From assembly GCA_964557375.1 (NCBI GenBank), contig CAZKZZ010000180.1, positions 1 through 7,137 on the forward strand: a stretch of DNA of 7,137 nt, given 5' to 3'. The stretch is from CAZKZZ01 sp964557375 (GTDB lineage: Bacteria; Spirochaetota; Spirochaetia; SPDA01; CAZJBZ01). Numbering within the stretch: position 1 is the stretch's first letter; each line of letters opens with the position of its first letter. Under the pieces are notes generated by a model that ran no database searches, was not told the DNA's origin, and saw only the letters and a list, made by a program, of their open reading frames with translations. Below are positions 5,618 through 7,137 of this stretch, piece after piece. Position numbers and translations under genes: made by a program.

Positions 5618-7114
5618 TCATACACTTTTTTTGATCATCGTTTTGAAATCGAACCTGAAGTCATATCCTCTCGATACGGTGTGTCCGGCGAGACCGATTA
5701 CGTCCTGAAGCCTTATATCGAGAGAAGAGTCCGCCCAACACATAAGTCTTTCCCGCATTTCGAAGAGCAGCTGCCTGTATCCGGGGTCCTGGGCACGGTT
5801 GACCTTCTCGTGGGGATCATTTTTTAGATCGTAGAGCTCATCGATGTCCCCGAAATAGTAGTTGTACTTCCAATCCTTGGTGGTGATATTCCATATCGGA
5901 CAGCGCTGGGTGTAGCTTTCATAGCTTTCGATAAAAACGGCATCTCTCCAGCTGACCCCAGTTCCCTCGGTAGAGTTAGTCCCGACCTGATTGATAAGGG
6001 AGCGGAGACTTCTCCCCTGCATTCGTGAAGGAACAGGCACCTCCGCGTAGTCGAGCAGAGTCGGTGTGCCGTCGAGAAGCGAGACCAGGTCAGAGGTCCG
6101 CTTTCCCGCGGGGACCTTCGCGGGGTACCGGAGAATGAGCGGAACACGGGTGGTCTCCTCATACATAAAAGGCCCTTTCGTCAAGAGTCCCTGCGCCCCC
6201 ATCATGTCTCCGTGATCAACAGCAAACATCACCAAAGTGTTGTCCCTCAGAGCGAGATCATCCAGTGTATCTAAAAGTCTCCCCACATTGAGGTCCACCA
6301 GATGGACCAGACCCCAGTAACGGGCGATGACCTTCTTAAACTCTTGCGGGTTTTCGATTCCGTGGTTTACCGCCTCCTTCCGTGCCCAGCTGATTATCTG
6401 ATTGAACGGTTTGCCTTCAAAGTTTCCTTTTACCGTTTCCGGTAAGGGGACTTCTTCGGGCGGATAAAGATCATCAAACGGGCCGATATAAGGGTCATGA
6501 GGGGCCCGCAGAGAGCAGACACAGAAGAACTGGTCATCTTTGTGCTTATCGATGAACTCGATCGATTTGTCCGTGACCACCGTGTCCTGCTGGAGTTCGA
6601 AGGGGAGTACTCCCCGCCTGTCCAGGCCTTTGAGGTCTTCGGGAAAGCTAAATTGCCCCGTCCGCTCGATCCAGTTCTCGTAAGAGTTGCGCAGATGTAC
6701 GAACCAGCCGTCCTCGAATCCGTGCTGGGCCATATCCTCTCTGCCCATGTGCCATTTACCGAAATAACCGCATGTGTATCCCTGCTTCTTTAAGAGATCC
6801 CCCGATGTTTCGAGACTGTCGGAGAGAGCGATCATTCTGGCATCATCATCATTTACCGGAGACCCGGTCCCGCTTACCGGCAGACTTGTAAAAAAAGAGG
6901 CACGTGCCGGTGCACAGAGAGGACAGGTCGTGTACGCCCGTTCGAAAACGACCCCTTCTGATGCAAGGCGGTCGATATTGGGTGTGTTGATAATGCTGTT
7001 CCCGTAACAGCCTAACGTGTTGTAGGTCTGCTGGTCGGTCATGATCAGGACGATATTCGGCCGCTGCGTATCGCTGTGGTCATCCGCTATGCGTGAACTT
7101 ACTTCATAATCCAC
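5618..7114 (-). CDS. Sulfatase (alkaline phosphatase superfamily, Cys-type S1 arylsulfatase-like), probably cytoplasmic
   Basis: The 498-residue product has the full layout of the type I sulfatase family, which hydrolyses sulfate esters. Near the N-terminus, RPNIVLIMTDQQ supplies the metal-binding Asp27. The signature C-A-P-A-R at residues 67-71 carries Cys67, which in this family is converted to formylglycine. GYFGKWHMG supplies Lys120 and His122, APHDPY supplies His206, and VDHGD (Asp300, His301) with TKGP (Lys313) completes the metal and sulfate site. The C-terminal ELYDLKNDPHE block at 426-436 is typical of arylsulfatases. Length is normal. There is no signal peptide: the N-terminus is polar (MDYEVSSRIADDHSD), so cytosolic action is inferred. 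The start is GTG at 7114, chosen for a GAGGAG 7 nt upstream. It is the first visible gene, ahead of a sugar-type ABC importer, which suggests desulfation after uptake. Phosphonate monoester hydrolases share this fold and motif, so the exact ester is uncertain. Confidence 0.93.
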   Translation of the reverse strand: MDYEVSSRIADDHSDTQRPNIVLIMTDQQTYNTLGCYGNSIINTPNIDRLASEGVVFERAYTTCPLCAPARASFFTSLPVSGTGSPVNDDDARMIALSDSLETSGDLLKKQGYTCGYFGKWHMGREDMAQHGFEDGWFVHLRNSYENWIERTGQFSFPEDLKGLDRRGVLPFELQQDTVVTDKSIEFIDKHKDDQFFCVCSLRAPHDPYIGPFDDLYPPEEVPLPETVKGNFEGKPFNQIISWARKEAVNHGIENPQEFKKVIARYWGLVHLVDLNVGRLLDTLDDLALRDNTLVMFAVDHGDMMGAQGLLTKGPFMYEETTRVPLILRYPAKVPAGKRTSDLVSLLDGTPTLLDYAEVPVPSRMQGRSLRSLINQVGTNSTEGTGVSWRDAVFIESYESYTQRCPIWNITTKDWKYNYYFGDIDELYDLKNDPHEKVNRAQDPGYRQLLFEMRERLMCWADSSLDIRLQDVIGLAGHTVSRGYDFRFDFKTMIKKSV

Positions 7115-7121
7115 TGTTCAG

Positions 7122-7127
7122 CTCCTC
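7122..7127 (-). promoter_or_regulatory. Ribosome binding site fixing the GTG start of the sulfatase
   Basis: The minus strand reads GAGGAG, then 7 nt, then GTG at 7114. An ATG just upstream (7129) meets a stop after three codons, and the nearby ATG overlapping codons 3-4 is out of frame. The GTG is therefore the best start. The window ends about 10 nt further upstream, so no promoter can be judged. Confidence 0.75.
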
Positions 7128-7137
7128 ATTGTTATAT

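Noticed and set aside
6843..6854. Short CAT trinucleotide run in the sulfatase gene
   Set aside because: Four units only, encoding Asp residues in a surface loop; too short to call a functional repeat.

Overview
The window is one compact gene cluster. All six supported genes lie on the minus strand, so transcription runs from the right end (7114) to the left end (66). In transcription order they are a cytoplasmic Cys-type sulfatase, an extracytoplasmic sugar-type substrate-binding protein, two CUT1-type ABC permeases, and two different members of the uroporphyrinogen decarboxylase-like (URO-D) superfamily. No ATPase, regulator, RNA gene, CRISPR array or mobile element is visible, and no stretch over 300 bases lacks a gene.

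Organism: base composition is moderate. The best taxonomic clue is the binding protein. Its signal peptide has no lipobox cysteine and ends in A-G-G followed by a very acidic mature N-terminus (GEQEAEE), a style common in free-living Spirochaetota (Spirochaeta/Sediminispirochaeta-like). Catabolic clusters mixing sulfatases, CUT1 transporters and URO-D-like proteins also fit spirochaetes and other anaerobic degraders of marine or gut glycans. This placement is an inference, not a proof.

Layout (minus strand): sulfatase 7114-5618; a 59-nt gap holding a perfect 8-bp inverted repeat; binding protein 5558-4221; a 77-nt gap holding a 10-bp GC-rich hairpin; permease 1 4143-3259; permease 2 3255-2407; URO-D-like protein A 2404-1211; URO-D-like protein B 1208-66; then an AT-rich 65-nt tail with a plausible weak terminator. 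The last four genes are separated by only 2-3 nt and must be co-transcribed. The right edge cuts 23 nt upstream of the sulfatase, so the promoter and any earlier genes are not in view.

Working model (inference): the binding protein and two permeases, powered by an ATPase encoded elsewhere, import a small sulfated, probably sugar-like compound. The sulfatase, which has no signal peptide, would desulfate it inside the cell. The two URO-D-like proteins may then act on the product or on a C1/methyl group taken from it, since the superfamily includes corrinoid-linked methyltransferases such as MtaA and CmuA as well as HemE. The combination of cytosolic desulfation with two dissimilar URO-D-like enzymes is the most interesting aspect of the window; its substrate cannot be read from sequence alone.
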